A DNA stretch of 64,000 nt, taken from the NCBI GenBank assembly GCA_014529385.2, contig CM043959.1, positions 47,993,928 through 48,057,927 of the forward strand, given 5' to 3'. The notes below the pieces were generated by a model that was not told the DNA's origin, did no database searches, and worked only from the letters and a program-made list of their open reading frames with translations. The DNA is from Adiantum capillus-veneris (Eukaryota; Streptophyta; Polypodiopsida; Polypodiales; Pteridaceae). Each line of letters starts with the position of its first letter. The first letter of the stretch is position 1. The position numbers were made by a program, and so were the translations under genes. Below are positions 1-11,104 of the stretch, in pieces.

Positions 1-551
1 ATTAAGTGTTTTTAAATTAATTAAACTAGATTTACTCTAGCCTAATTCTCATTGGTCCACCTCCAAGGCCATCCAATAGGAATTGGGTACACCTTGTGGG
101 CATCTGGGCTAGGGAGCTGACATGTGTCCCTCATTCCCTTTGTGTAAAGGGAGCTTGTGTGTGTGTGTGTGTGACTTTCTCTCTCATCCCCTACAAGCAA
201 GGCTCTCCCCCTCCTATGTAGGGATTGCTAAATACTTTTGGGACACACACAAAGCATCCAATTTCCCAAAGTTTGACCTTTGGACACAACCTTTGAATTT
301 TGGAACCTTAGCATTTTGGAACTCTTAATGAGCTGAACCTTAGGGTCTTTTAATCCCATTGTTGCACATGGTTCTTTTGCAGATGGCCCCCCCTTTGGAT
401 CCCTATTTTCCCTCCTTTGGATCCCTACTGTGGCCGGTCTGCTAGCTTAACCAATATCCTAGCTTTTCCTCCCCTGGCACTTCCCCATATTAAATGATCA
501 GTTTAACATGAGAAAATCAGTTAGGAGAATTAGGTATTGATTAGTATGACA
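1..551 (-). repeat. LTR fragment (same family as the solo LTR at 13,673), cut by window edge
   Basis: Read on the minus strand it begins TGTCATACTAATC at 551 and runs off the left edge. The whole stretch matches, in opposite orientation, the first ~550 bp of the solo LTR at 13,673-15,255, including a GT microsatellite at about 155-173 (CA on the other copy). It is preceded by the purine tract AGGAGAGAAG, which could be a polypurine tract but also encodes the last residues of the protease fragment at 552-730. It is therefore either the 3' LTR of that gag-protease element or a later insertion into it; the far end lies outside the window. Confidence 0.75.
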
Positions 552-730
552 CTTCTCTCCTAACAACAACACTTGTGCGCCATGAGATTGGAACATCAAG
601 CTGTTGTGCTCATAGATACACTTCAGTGATGGTCCTAGTCTATGCAACCATTCCCTACCAAGGACCACGTCTGCCCTCTCCATGTTCATAACCTGAAAAT
701 CCAAGGATGTGGAGTAACCTTGTACTTGCA
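552..730 (-). pseudogene. C-terminal part of a Ty3-type retropepsin (host gag-protease element, piece 3)
   Basis: The translation includes ADVVLGREWLHRLGP, the hydrophobic-LG-xxWL motif that ends plant Ty3 retropepsins. It is the direct continuation of the protease N-terminal half at 8,326-8,694: if the 731-8,325 insertion and one 5-bp flank copy are ignored, the frame runs on without a break. The open frame then passes into the LTR at 551, giving a chimeric tail and stop at about 498. Seen: the motif and the frame match. Inferred: it once belonged to one minus-strand gag-pro(-pol) element that also includes 20,858-21,551. Confidence 0.8.
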
Positions 731-1410
731 TGTGAGGTCCCCACCCCGCCGTATCATACGGAGGATGTGATGGTGAACCTGGTGGCCACTAGATCTATAA
801 CAGAAGCAAACAAAGTGGTTCAGGGGTTTCAACTAGCGGACGATCTCTCATCACAAAGTGAGTTTAGTTCGAGCCTACTAGCAATGAGATCTAGCTACAC
901 CTCGCAGGGGAAGCATAATTAAACTATCTAGCGATCCTAAGACCCACCTTCCAAGAGGAGAGAAAACCTTGAGTGCCTTTTTCCCCATGTTTCAAAGGCA
1001 CGTACACTAGAGAATTTGCCGCTCTAGGGGCAATGAGTATTACTATTATCGATTTTAACACTATGGGGATAGAGAGTTCCTGACCAATCGGGACCACCCT
1101 TCTCATAGGCATTGGCAACCTGAGCCAAGCCCCCACTTTCCACCCCCACACTCACACTTCCTTGTGTGTCCTAATTTACTACCACAATGATTGTTCAACA
1201 TAAACATTCCTTGATTAAATTCCGAATCACAATGTTCATTAAGACAACCCTTCAATTAGTATTGCAAAGCGTCACCAAGACAGTATTCTAGTAAAAATTA
1301 TACTCAAACTTATTCATTAAAATTTCAATGTTCTGGAGGTACAACATCCCCCCTCCAGCGAGAGTTTACTCCTCCCGTTGTCGCCTAGCTGCCCATACAT
1401 CTAGGTATGT

Positions 1411-1526
1411 CCACCGCATAGAAAGCACGACATGGACACTCCCACCGCATAGAAAGCAAGACGTGGGTTCCCACCGCATAGAAAGCAAGTCGTGGGTATC
1501 CACCGCATAGAAAGCAAGTCGTGGAT
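1411..1526. repeat. Minisatellite, four units of 29-31 bp
   Basis: Units begin with CCACCGCATAGAAAGCA at 1,411, 1,442, 1,471 and 1,500. The related LTR at 37,566-39,904 carries three units (38,239, 38,271, 38,300) and a partial fourth at 38,329, so the array predates the split of the two LTRs and has changed copy number since. Confidence 0.9.
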
Positions 1527-1784
1527 TTAAGAGCCCTTAACGAGGAACTCTGTCCCCTGTGATCAGTAGGGGGGTCAGGACTGATTCAACATTGGAAATA
1601 GAATGAACATGTTGAGCTAAATTTTTCCTAGCAAACATTCTTTCCTATTGCAAACAGCATACCCATCAATCATTTCTTTCCAACCTTAGACTTAAATGTA
1701 CAATGAATTCAAATGCCGAGATTTCCGTCGGATTTCTCCAACATGTTTGGGGATATGTTCTTTCCTAGCTAAACGTGTGCAATG

Positions 1785-1967
1785 TTAATTAAACAACTGA
1801 ATAAAATTGTAACCTACCTCTTCCATTTCTTCGTCAATGGCTCGTGAGATGGCCAGTGCATGTTCGTCCATGGGAGCTTTTCCCTTTCCATTCACATTGC
1901 TCGTTCTCGCTTGGCGGTAGTGGGCACCACCGAAGCGAGTTCTCTTAACTGGGGCCATTTTACTCAC
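1785..1967 (-). other. Short open frame inside the long LTR, possible retroelement ORF start
   Basis: Sixty codons, basic at the N-terminus (MAPVKRTRFGG) and acidic near the end (RAIDEEMEEVG). In the sister LTR only the first few codons survive next to a deletion (about 38,340-38,362). I do not recognise the protein. A start-like basic region in an LTR-borne sequence could be a captured gag N-terminus, but this is a guess and it may be chance. Confidence 0.25.
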
Positions 1968-2769
1968 TACTTCAAATGATAAACTTGAAGAAAAGAGCTA
2001 AAGACGGAGAACATCATAACAACCCGAATGGAAGATTAGAATCATGATTCATTAAAGAATCCTCCTTATGCAAGAGATTGGATTTTTCCTTCGAGACCTA
2101 GCAATTTTATGGGTAGTTCTTTACTTGCCCTATGGGAACTAGCTCTAAAGTTAATCACTTGGCTTAGATGATTAAGAAATTCAGAATTTTACTAGTTGAT
2201 TTACAAGAGAGATGAAGTAAGCAAGCTCAATCACTTTCCTAGAGCAATTTGAAGATGCAGAATTACCGCAGGCATGTGTGATAGAAATTTCTCTTCTTAA
2301 TGGCCTAATGACAGTTTAATTTTCATCCTTAATCACATCTTAATGTGGGAGAAGATTGAGTCTAATTTAATTACAATACTATTGAGTGGTAAAAGAACGA
2401 ATTTGATCAAATCTACACTATTACTGGCTGACAATTTATTAACTATGCTGCCTAGAGAGAGAATCTTTTCTAATCATGTATTGATCCTTGATTAAGAATG
2501 ACGAATGGCTGCATAATTTATCTAATTGAATGATGATTATGTAATGGAGTATAGCTATGTAAACTTAGAGAGAAACTATTGGGAATTATAGCTAAAAGTA
2601 GGCATAGTAGACGAAGAATTTGAGAGAGTAATGATTAGAATTAAGAAGAACCGGAATTAAACCATAATTATCGTGATTAGGGACTGAGAATACTCTTGAT
2701 TTTATTATCCAATGAATCTTCAAGATGAGAATTTCGGCAGCACCTCCCTCCTTGCTTCTCCTTCAAAAG

Positions 2770-2856
2770 CTGTGTGTGTGTACCGGCAGCACCTCCCCAA
2801 GGTGTGTGTAGGGGTGTGTGTGTGAGCATGTGTGTGTGTGTGTGAGCACACCTTTA
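2770..2856. repeat. GT-rich microsatellite cluster
   Basis: Several runs of (GT)n, interrupted, within the long LTR. The equivalent place in chromovirus 2 (39,170-39,240) has a longer uninterrupted (GT)n run. Confidence 0.85.
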
Positions 2857-3514
2857 AATAGGCCTCCTCAAGATGAAAATTGATCTGGGTTGCTATAAGC
2901 ATCTAATTGAGCACTCAGTTAATGCATTGGCAAGTCTAGTTGCCTACCCACCAAGTGTCTAGTTGGTCAGTTTAACTGGCTCTCATACCCACTCTCTAGC
3001 ATGGAAACTCTCCTAAAACTCCCACAAGGCAAGAGGCCGCCCCCTAGCTGCTAAAATTGGCTCAGAGTGGCCTGGAACTTGCTCCCAGACAGCCTCGAGC
3101 CCTGGTGCCTCCCCGCACAACTTTAGGAAAAATTGGTTTTAGGCTAAAACGGCCCATACAAGTCGGAATTTAATTCCGTAAATTGCTATACTAAGCTCTA
3201 ACTAAGGCGTACTGGTCCAAGTACCTGCCATATTTAGCAGCCCTCGGGGTTTGAAAATGCTTTTTTTTTTCAAATTTGGGGTATGGTGACAGTTTTTTGA
3301 GACGGTCAAAACTAGACGGGTCGGGTGACCAAAAACTTAGTATTTTTGGAATTTTTTAACAAAATTATTTTAATTCACATTTTGAAGCTTTAAAACATTC
3401 TAAACATCATGGCACTAACAGAATTCAAAAAACTGCTAAAAATAGTAACTTTTTCCATTATGTTCATTTCATGGTACAATGGTGCTCTTTTTGGTTCGGG
3501 TCAGAGACCTTACA

Positions 3515-3528
3515 ACCTCCCCAACGTG
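3515..3528 (-). other. Polypurine tract of chromovirus 1
   Basis: Minus-strand CACGTTGGGGAGGT lies directly before the LTR start TGTAAGG. The equivalent tract in chromovirus 2 is at 39,905-39,918. Confidence 0.75.
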
Positions 3529-3545
3529 AAAAATTTGAGATGTCC

Positions 3546-4950
3546 TTATCTCAAGAATGCGTTTGGGTAATCTTTTAAGAGCGTTGGTTCGTCCTTCCAA
3601 GTTGCATCTTCTTCAAGGTAATCCTTCCACTTTACTAGATGCTCCGTGATAGTTCTGTTGCGTAACTTTCTTTCCCTTGTTTCAAGTAGATAGTCAGGTT
3701 GGAGCTCAAGAACTCCTTGTGCTGGCATGACTATCTGATCTGAGTCCAAGAATTGATCAGGGTTAGGAATATAGGGTTTGATTAAGCTGACGTGGAATAC
3801 ATCATGAACCTTTATGTTTGCAGGTAACTTTAGCTTGTAGGCCTGGTCACTTACAACCTTAACGATCTCGAATGGTCCACAATACCTTGGGCTTAGCTTC
3901 TTATATCTACCTAATGAAAAGTTTCTTTTCTTTGGTCGGACTCGCAGAAAAACCTTATCCCCTTCTTTGAAAGTTCTTTCCGAACGGTTCTTATCTGCAT
4001 AGTGCTTCTGTCTATCCTGAGCGGCCTGAATGTCTTGGCGAATAGCTCTAGTCTGAGCTTCCATATCTTCTAGCATCTTCCTAGAGGCTTCTACCTTGAT
4101 GGTTGGATCCGAGAAGTTCAGTGGTGCTAAACAGTCCTGTCCATAAAGAGCTTTGAAGGGTGACATTCCAATGCTTCTGTGTTCGGAAGAATTATAAGCA
4201 TACTCCACCAAAGGTAGATATTGTAACCACTTCTTTGGTTCTTGCGAACAATAGGCTCTGAGAATTTCCTCGATGACTTGATTAACCCTTTCAGTTTGCC
4301 CATGTGTGTGCGGATGATACACTATAATGCAGGCTAATTGTGACCCAACTAGATTGGAAAAGAGAAGTCCAAAATTTTGATGTAAACTTGGCGTCTCTAT
4401 CACTGACGATGCGCTTGGGTAGACCATGTAGCCTAAAAATATCCTTGATGAATACCTGACTAACATCTGAAGCAGTAAAGGTTGTCTTTACGGGTATTAG
4501 ATGAGCCACTTTTGTGAGCATATCAATAACCACGAAAACATAATCATAACCTCTTGTAGAAGGTAATCATGTAACAAAATCCATACTCATGCATTCCCAT
4601 TTCATTTGGGGTATGTTAAGAGGTTGAAGTTGCCCTGGTAACTTTATCCTTTCGGCCTTTATCCACTGACAAGAAAGACATTGCCTCACATAGCGAAGTA
4701 TGTCTCCTTTCATTCTAGACCAAAAATAACTCCTCCTGATAGCATGAAGAGTTTTAGCATAGCCTGGAAGTTCGGATGTAGGGCTATCGTGTGCTTCATA
4801 CAAAATAGCCTTCTTTAAACCTGGATCTCTGGGTACGCAGAGTCTATGTCTGTAGTGCAGACATCCTCCCATAAGAGAGTAATCTTTAGCTTCAGGCATC
4901 TTATTCTGTTGGACTAGTGATACCATACGTTGGTACTCTGGATCTACCAA
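3546..4950 (-). pseudogene. Integrase with GPY/F module and C-terminal chromodomain (chromovirus 1)
   Basis: The N-terminal zinc-binding region (about 4,950-4,690) keeps CLSC but the second histidine region reads ELPG where chromovirus 2 has GHPG. The catalytic core shows SDRDAKFTSKFW and TERVNQVIE, the second Asp and the Glu of the DDE triad. The C-terminus carries a GPFEIVKVV module and then a chromodomain with EHLVKWKDY and ATWKDEP. Chromodomains in this position define chromoviruses and are thought to steer integration to marked chromatin. At least two frame changes (near 4,540 and 4,300-4,460) break it. Confidence 0.88.
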
Positions 4951-5409
4951 GGATGCTTCTTTGATTCTATCCCAGATAGGGTTATTTGGAATAGAGATAG
5001 CCCCGAGAAAGGATTTTTGGCTAAGACCATCTGCAATTGCATTCTCCTTTCCTGTTCTATACTTTATGTCAAGGTCATATTCCTATAATAGCTCTATCCA
5101 TCGCCGTTGTTGCATATTGAGAATAGGTTGCGTAAAAATCCATTTTAAGCTCTAGTGATCTGTCACTATCTGAAACTTGCGCCCAAGAAGATAATGTCTC
5201 CATAACTTCAGCGCATGTATAGCTGCTAAAAGTTCCTGATCATGAGTAGGATAATTCTTCTCATGATCCCTCAGCTTTCGTGAAGTATACGCCACTGGTC
5301 TTCCTTCTTGAGTAAGAACTCCACCTAAAGAAAATTTGCTAGCATCGGTCGCTACTTCAAATTCTTTATTGAAGTCTAGAAGCTGTAACCCGAGACGAAA
5401 AATTCTTTT
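4951..5409 (-). pseudogene. RNase H domain and linker, degraded (chromovirus 1)
   Basis: The minus-strand translation shows EVATDASKFSLGG, RPVAYTSRKLRDHEKNYP and IVTDH, the usual Ty3 RNase H blocks, followed by a tether (NAIADGLSQ) leading into the integrase. In-frame stops occur, for example just after VTDH and in the region of ELL. Sequence identity to chromovirus 2 is visibly lower here than to the right of 5,413. Confidence 0.75.
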
Positions 5410-6374
5410 AGCTTAGCAAAGCTAGACTCGTGCTCGGTCTTCCATTCGATCCTCATTCCTTTCTTCAGGAGTTCCGTCAAAGGTGCAGCAATACGTGCAT
5501 AGTCCTTGACAAAAATCCTGTACCATCCCGTTATCCCAAGAAATACTCTGACTTCGCTGACGGTAGATGGTTGAGGCCAATCAACGATGTCCTTGACTTT
5601 ATCTGGGTCCACTGAAATTCCTTCAGCCGATATGACAAATCCAAGATAGTTGACCTTTGGCGAGCAAAAAGTGCACTTGCTCTCTTTAGCGTAAAGCTGA
5701 TGTTCTCGAAGGAGATCAAGTACCTTGCGAACATGATCTTCGTGATCTGCCTCGTTCTTAGAATAGATCAGAATGTCATCAAAGAAAACCAAGACAAAAT
5801 CATCCAAGTAAGGTCTGAAAATATCCTGCATAAGTCGATTGAAGCTTGCAGGAGCATTTGTTAGACCAAAAGACATTACTGTGAATTCGTAGTGTCCATA
5901 CCTAGTGTTGAAAGCCGTCTTTGGAATATCTGATTCCTTGATCCTGATCTGGTAATATCCTGACCTTAGATCAATCTTTGTAAACATTTTGGCGCCGTGG
6001 AGTCTATCCAAGAGTTCGTCAATCCTTGGAATTGGATACTTGTTCTTGACAGTTACCTAGTTCAGTCCACGATAATCTATGCATAACCTTAAGTTTCCAT
6101 CCTTCTTCTTCTGAAAAAGAACTGGAGAACCCCAAGGAGAAGTACTGGGTCGAATGAATCCTTGCTCAATGAGTTGCCTAAGTTGTTCCTTGAGTTCGAT
6201 GGCCTCTGGAAGTGACATTTTATAAGGTCTTTTTGAGATAGGTTCACATCCAGGGATAGTCTCAATCTCATGATCTACCTCTCTATGTGGCGGAAGATTC
6301 GTAAGGTCTTCAGGGAATACATCATCACACTCCCTCAACCAGTTTGGTCGAAGCGAGGTATCTGATTGGTCCAC
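5376..6374 (-). pseudogene. Reverse transcriptase (chromovirus 1)
   Basis: The N-terminal half has [19 protein letters not shown] and [11 protein letters not shown], then a TAG stop at about 6,057 where chromovirus 3 has a Gln codon. The palm follows with [30 protein letters not shown] and [10 protein letters not shown], so both catalytic aspartates of the DD motif are present. The thumb/connection block [17 protein letters not shown] is also clear. Apart from the stop, the domain is well preserved. Confidence 0.9.
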
Positions 6375-6398
6375 TTTGTTGAGCTTTACTGCATAAAT

Positions 6399-6923
6399 TT
6401 ACTGACCCTTTCTTAGTCCCTTCAAAAGTCTGTTGGCCTTAACTAGAGTAGCCCTAGGTCTCCCATTTTCCCCCTGGATTAAGGCTTCATTACCCAAGTT
6501 ATCTATAAAGGTAAAGTTCCCTTGTGCACAATGGATGTGGGCCTTATTTTGCTTTAACCAGTCCATCCCCAGAATCCCATCAAAGAATCCTAAGGGTAGG
6601 GTTCGAAATTGGGCAGAGTTTGGGTGTTCCCCTAAATCAAAATCGATTTTTCCTGCAGAGTGCTGAGATACTAGTTCCTTGCCGTTTGTTAATTCTACAA
6701 CTAGCTTGCTTGTTGGATACTTATCTAGCTTTAGCTTCCTCATGCATCTGGGTGAAAGAAATGAAAGAGTACTACCACACTCTATAAGGAAGTTAACTTG
6801 TTCACCTTTGAGAGATCTTGGCATATGAATGACTGCGTATTGCTCGCAACCATTGGGGTTGTCAATTGCAGCATGCAGGGTTGCTCTCTCCACTGCTTTG
6901 TCACCCACAACTGGTTGTACCAC
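6399..6923 (-). pseudogene. Retropepsin with altered active site (chromovirus 1)
   Basis: This is an aspartic protease domain of the Ty3 type. The active-site loop reads NFLIECGSTLSFLS, with Glu where the catalytic Asp is expected; chromovirus 3 still encodes LIDCGS. The later motif [15 protein letters not shown] is intact. It follows an arginine-glycine-rich linker (about 6,930-7,021) in a shifted frame and is followed by the RT region. Confidence 0.85.
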
Positions 6924-7045
6924 TGGGCATTCACTCTGGCGGTAGCTCCACGCCCTCGCCCTCTGTTCATCCTTCCTCGTCCTTCTCTTCCATTAGCTTG
7001 GCCACGCCCATGGGTATTCAAGGGTATGGCATTGGCGTTGGTTGC

Positions 7046-7798
7046 CTAGGTGTTCCTGGGGCACTTGGATCTGTAATGTCCATATTCGCCGCAACCATAG
7101 CATCGAACATCGGGGAGCTCCATGGTTGTGGTGGTAGCCACAATAGGGTATTGGTCATATGTTTGGTTGGTTGGTCTGTTATTCCAAGCAGTTGTCCTTG
7201 CCCTCTTTGCCCAATGATTCCTCCTGTGCTGGTTGACCTTTTGTACTTCAAGAGCTAGAGGTTTGGCCCTCAACAAGGCATCCTGTAGTGTCATTGGCCT
7301 GAGATCTTCCAACCGAGTATTCAAACGGTCGATTAGCCCTTGGCAGAACCTCGCCACCTGTTGTTCCAAGGTCATCTTAGGAGCATATCTCCGAAGAGTG
7401 ACAAACTTTGCATAATATTCTTCGACACATGAAGTCAGCTGCCGAAGTGAAAAGAATTCATTCATCTTCAAGGTCCTATAGGCAAGTGGTAAATAACGCC
7501 CCATTATCACAACTTTGATGTCTTCCCAGGATTCGGAAGATCCCTTAATATCCAGGTCCCTGCAATGTTGCTTCCACCATATCTTGGCATCGCCAGTCAA
7601 GCGGAACATCGCAAGCATGGTCTGATTTACGGGTTGGGTTCCCGCAGCTTCAAAGTAATCGTCCATGGCTTCCATCCACACTTCCACATCTCTCTCCACA
7701 TTTGCCCCCTCGCCCTTAAAGATCGGAGGTTGGGCTTGCTTAAGGAGGAGCTTCTTCTCTTGCGCTGCCGAGTATAGAGCAACAGGCGGTGCCTACAT
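7046..7798 (-). pseudogene. Gag with CCHC zinc knuckle (chromovirus 1)
   Basis: Ty3 capsid-like blocks (AKIWWKQHCRDLD, WEDIKVVIMGRYLP, ARFCQGLIDRLN) are followed by a complete zinc knuckle, CYGCGEYGHYRSKC. The natural start appears to be the ATG at 7,796-7,798, 13 bp past the primer site, but its second codon is TAG (7,793-7,795); the same defect is in chromovirus 2. The frame ends in TAG at 7,046; chromovirus 3 reads through at this place. Confidence 0.88.
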
Positions 7799-7810
7799 GG
7801 CTTATACGAG

Positions 7811-7823
7811 ATTCTTGATACCA
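7811..7823 (-). other. Primer-binding site, initiator-Met type
   Basis: Minus-strand TGGTATCAAGAAT starts 5 bp after the LTR end (GAGATCCA). The first eight bases match the plant initiator tRNA-Met complement used by many plant LTR elements. The duplicate is at 44,171-44,183. Confidence 0.75.
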
Positions 7824-7828
7824 TTACT

Positions 7829-8325
7829 TGGATCTCAAAATACACACGAGACTTTAAATAAAATTCAAGATGTTTCACTTTATCAAGAGACAAAGATTCA
7901 GAGACAAAAAGCACTTTATTGATGAAAATTTATTGCAATTGAAACCCCTCAAGGTTTAGGATAACAGATGATCAACTTATTACATGGCTTTTTGGATTGC
8001 ATATAAAATACGCCTAGGAGATTGTGTTCACATGATGCACTACTTTGTTAGTGAAGTAGTTCCTGTACTCATCCTTGAGTGGATAATAAACTAAGAGGTG
8101 ATTTTTTCGAGACGGTCAAAACTAGACGGGTCGGGTGACCAAAAACTTACTATTTTTGGAATTTTTTTACAAAAATTATTTTAATTCACATTTTGAAGCT
8201 TTAAAACATTCTAAACATCATGGCACTGACAGAATTCGAAAAACTGCTAAAAATAGTAACTTTTTTCATTATGTTCATTTCATGGTACAATGGTGCTCTT
8301 TTTGGGTCGGGTCAGAGACCTTACA
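7829..8325 (-). repeat. 5' LTR of chromovirus 1 (497 bp)
   Basis: Minus strand TGTAAGGTCTC to GAGATCCA. An AATAAA signal lies in the distal part (about 7,912-7,917). The first ~222 bp match the 3' LTR at 3,293-3,514; the remaining ~270 bp have no counterpart there. The duplicate at 44,189-44,685 shows no difference that I noticed. Confidence 0.75.
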
Positions 8326-8939
8326 TTCCAGCGGAACAACTCTGAATTGAGTATCCCAGATTTTGGTATCATGTCCATTCATCATTTCTACCTTGTAGCG
8401 GTGGGTACTCCGAGTTTGAGGCAATTTGAGTTTTTTAACCAATCCGTAATTGATAAAATTATGAGTAGCACTGTCATCAACCAAGATGCGCACCTTGTGC
8501 CCTTGCAAAGATCGATGCATACGTACTAGCTCATGTGGTGTGAAGGTCTGTTGCCACATGGAAGCTGTGAGACAGCATTCATGCACCACCTCGATGTGTG
8601 TTACTTCTAGTGTAGAGAATCGTGAGGAAGAATCAAGAGGTAGCAGTTGCACCATGGGTACTGATTTCTCCTTGCCATAAGCAACAGATTTCACCTTAGG
8701 AGAGAGGACCTCTGGACCCCTTGGGTTTTTTAGATGCTTTTGAATTGGCTACTATAAATTTCCTTTTATTGTGCCCATACTATGTGCGTGTATTACCATG
8801 TGTATTAGCAGACACGTGAGTATTATGTGCTTTCTTTTCATCTAGATCATCACGAATATGTGCTTTCACTAAGGCTTCCTCAAGTGTTTTAGGGTCTGGG
8901 GTCTTGACGTGCTCCTTAAGTTCTGGTGTCAAACCGCGT
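8326..8939 (-). pseudogene. Gag C-terminus and retropepsin N-terminus of the older host element (piece 2)
   Basis: From 8,939 downward the frame encodes a gag tail (ELKEHVKTPDPKTLEEALV), a decayed stretch with stops, and from 8,694 the retropepsin N-terminus with active-site loop KVRILVDDSATHNFIN. The gag tail is the direct continuation of 20,858-21,004 once the plus-strand insertion and one GCGT are discounted; the protease continues at 730. A copy of this piece, nearly identical, is at 44,686-45,299. Confidence 0.8.
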
Positions 8940-11098
8940 TGTCGTGCTGTGGCACGTATATAGTGGGAACGGGCATTAAACGATTTATCTTGTGACTTTT
9001 TGATGCATAAGTATACTTCATATAATACTCATATGCATAAATAAAAGGTTTCTACCATACCTTAGAATTACCTTTGAAGTAATATAAATGTACATTACTA
9101 TTAGAAAGTACTGCATGAGAAGTATCAATGATTGTGCCTCTTTTTGTCTGGAGGAAAAGCATTTGTATATTTCTTCTAATATCTCAGCTATACCCTACCA
9201 TATATAAATTATTTTCTTCTTTTCACATTTATTTAATAATATAACCCTTCAATAATGCATACCTTCTTGGATACATACAAGAGGGAAGGGCCTACTAGAA
9301 GACTCTATGAAAAGGAAGATCCAAAGCTTCTTGGACCATCCCAATTTGAAAATCCTGACCTAAGGACGTGGAGAAAAGGCCAAAACCAAGTCAAGCCCTT
9401 TTAGTAGTCCAATTTTTCTTTTTGAAGCATGTCAATCCGAGTTACATGTCAAAAATTACAGGGAAACCAGTGAAAAACCCTCTCACAACTACACTGCAAG
9501 AAGAGATGGTAAACATGTGAATCAAGTGAAAAGAGGTAATCTTGGTCTTTCTCCATAAAATAAGATATTTGGAGGATAAAAGACACAAGAATGTGAATGT
9601 GACACCTCAAAGATGCCTTGAAGGACAAGACACACAAGTTGGGACACCCTGCTGGAGCCACACAGAAGATGCCTAGGTGGGGCCCAGATACATCATGCAC
9701 CCACATGGAGCCTCAAAGAACAAAAATGCTGAAATTCATGATATTTTGAGTCCCACTATTTCCCATTTTAAAAAATATCCAAAGAACATTTGGTTTGGGC
9801 TAACTCTTTAGCCTAATCAAGTGATTATGTAAAACATGGCTCCCTCACCTATAAAAAGGGCAACCTTCTCTTCATTGAGGCAAGTTATGAGTGAGTGAGA
9901 ATAGCTCAATTCCATAGTGACACACTCATCTTAGTGCCACACTTTCTCTTGAAGAAAGGCTGAAGTCTTGCCTCATCTTCTCTCCATTAAGGTGGTGGCA
10001 ATTGCTCTCATGTAAGATATATGTTGCTAGTTTTACTTTCATTTGCATATCTAGCGCATACTTGTCTCTAACTCTATCTCTATCTCTCATTATCTATCTT
10101 TAATATCACCACCACACTTAGATCTATCTCTAATTCTATCTTACTCCTCGTTTGATCTCTCTTGTTGTGTCCTAATTGTTTCATTGGAAGGCATTCAAGC
10201 AGCAACCTTGTTAATGTAATGGGTACAACCTTCTTGTGGGAAACAATTATGTGCACAAGGTTAGTAACCATATCTTCATCTTCCACAAGCATCTCTCTCT
10301 CTTAAGGTTCTCATTCTCTTCCACAAACTCTAGAATCTCCTTGCTACAGGTACTTCTCTCCCCGCAGTATCCTTATTGCCTAAGGGCAACAATAGGGCTT
10401 GGGAGAGAAACTCTCTTCTTCTTCTCCTTTCACTTCTTCCACACCTTTATGTTTGTGCATACTAAGTATATCATTGATGAATAACCATAATCCACATAGA
10501 GGTAATTTCTTTCAATTCCATTCAGTGCAATCTATTAGGGTCAACATTTGGATTAGTCGAAAGATTCACTTTCAGCAACGCATAGTGTTTCTATTTGGTC
10601 CTGAAAGGCTCAACGAAATACTTCTCTCACCTGATCCCATCATACTACCTATTATTGACTATGACTTCTCTTTTGATGTGAATGTGGTTATTTAATTATG
10701 AATCAAGAGGATTTGTACTCACAACTAATCCCAATCGCTAGACAAAACATATACATTATAGTAAGCACAAAGCTACAGTTCCAAAGAGAAATCTGTAGCT
10801 TATTTGGACAAAAAAGATTAAATATCATTAACTCATCCATTAACCCTTTTATCCTACCCATGATACGATATGATCATAATCTCGATGTTTTCATTTTTGT
10901 TTTGTTCTGACTATCTTTCATGAGTTCTCTCCATCACATGTGTGTTTGTAAGGAAAAGTGAGCGGCTTCATTTCTTCTTTAGCTCTAGAATCTATGTTAT
11001 CTACATCTTAGCTCTTTCTCATAACCCTTGAGCTTCCTCACAAACTCTCACAGCAAGAGCCCCGATGCCTTCTTGGCAAGACCGCCAATTTCTTGACA
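8940..11098 (+). repeat. 5' LTR of the plus-strand Ty3 element
   Basis: 2,159 bp, TGTCGTGCTGTGG to TTTCTTGACA. It matches the 3' LTR at 18,691-20,857 along its whole length. A further copy at 45,300-47,458 is much closer to this LTR than the element's own 3' LTR is. A pyrimidine-rich (CTCTAT)n stretch lies at about 10,070-10,100. I see no convincing gene in it. Confidence 0.92.
9850..9858 (+). promoter_or_regulatory. TATA box of the LTR promoter
   Basis: TATAAAAAG in the setting CACCTATAAAAAGGGCAACC. It is present at the same LTR position in the other two copies (about 19,600 and 46,210). Transcription would start about 30 bp downstream, leaving a long R-U5 of about 1.2 kb. Confidence 0.65.
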
Positions 11099-11104
11099 TA
11101 TTTT

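Larger units (their letters stand above)
731..3514 (-). repeat. 3' LTR of chromovirus 1 (unusually long, 2,784 bp)
   Basis: On the minus strand it begins TGTAAGGTCTC directly after the polypurine tract and ends GACCTCACA at the target-site flank. Its two ends are imperfect inverted repeats (TGTAAGGTCTC and TGTGAGGTCCC). A diverged relative, shortened by a deletion of roughly 400 bp, is at 37,566-39,904. It contains a minisatellite, GT-rich runs and a short open frame, but otherwise no coding sequence that I recognise. Confidence 0.7.
731..8325 (-). mobile_element. Chromovirus 1 (Ty3/gypsy with chromodomain), complete but dead
   Basis: The element starts TGTGAGGTCC and ends CCTTACA on the plus strand and is flanked by TTGCA (726-730) and TTCCA (8,326-8,330), a 5-bp target duplication with one mismatch. 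It interrupts the retropepsin frame of an older element exactly at these borders. Order on the minus strand: 5' LTR, Met primer site, gag with zinc knuckle, protease, RT, RNase H, integrase, chromodomain, polypurine tract, 3' LTR. Many stops and frameshifts make it non-autonomous. The two LTRs share only about 222 bp (see findings). Confidence 0.88.

Noticed and set aside
2770-2902. His/Thr-rich short peptide frames over GT repeats (also 39,085-39,318)
   Set aside because: Simple-sequence translation artefact.
6433-7258. Several open frames on the plus strand over the chromovirus gag-protease region (also at 42,793-43,618)
   Set aside because: They are antisense to recognisable gag and protease, have no motif of their own, and repeat only because the element repeats.
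9449-10910. Small open frames inside the 2.16-kb LTRs
   Set aside because: They change length between LTR copies and show no conserved protein features; LTR sequence conservation explains them.
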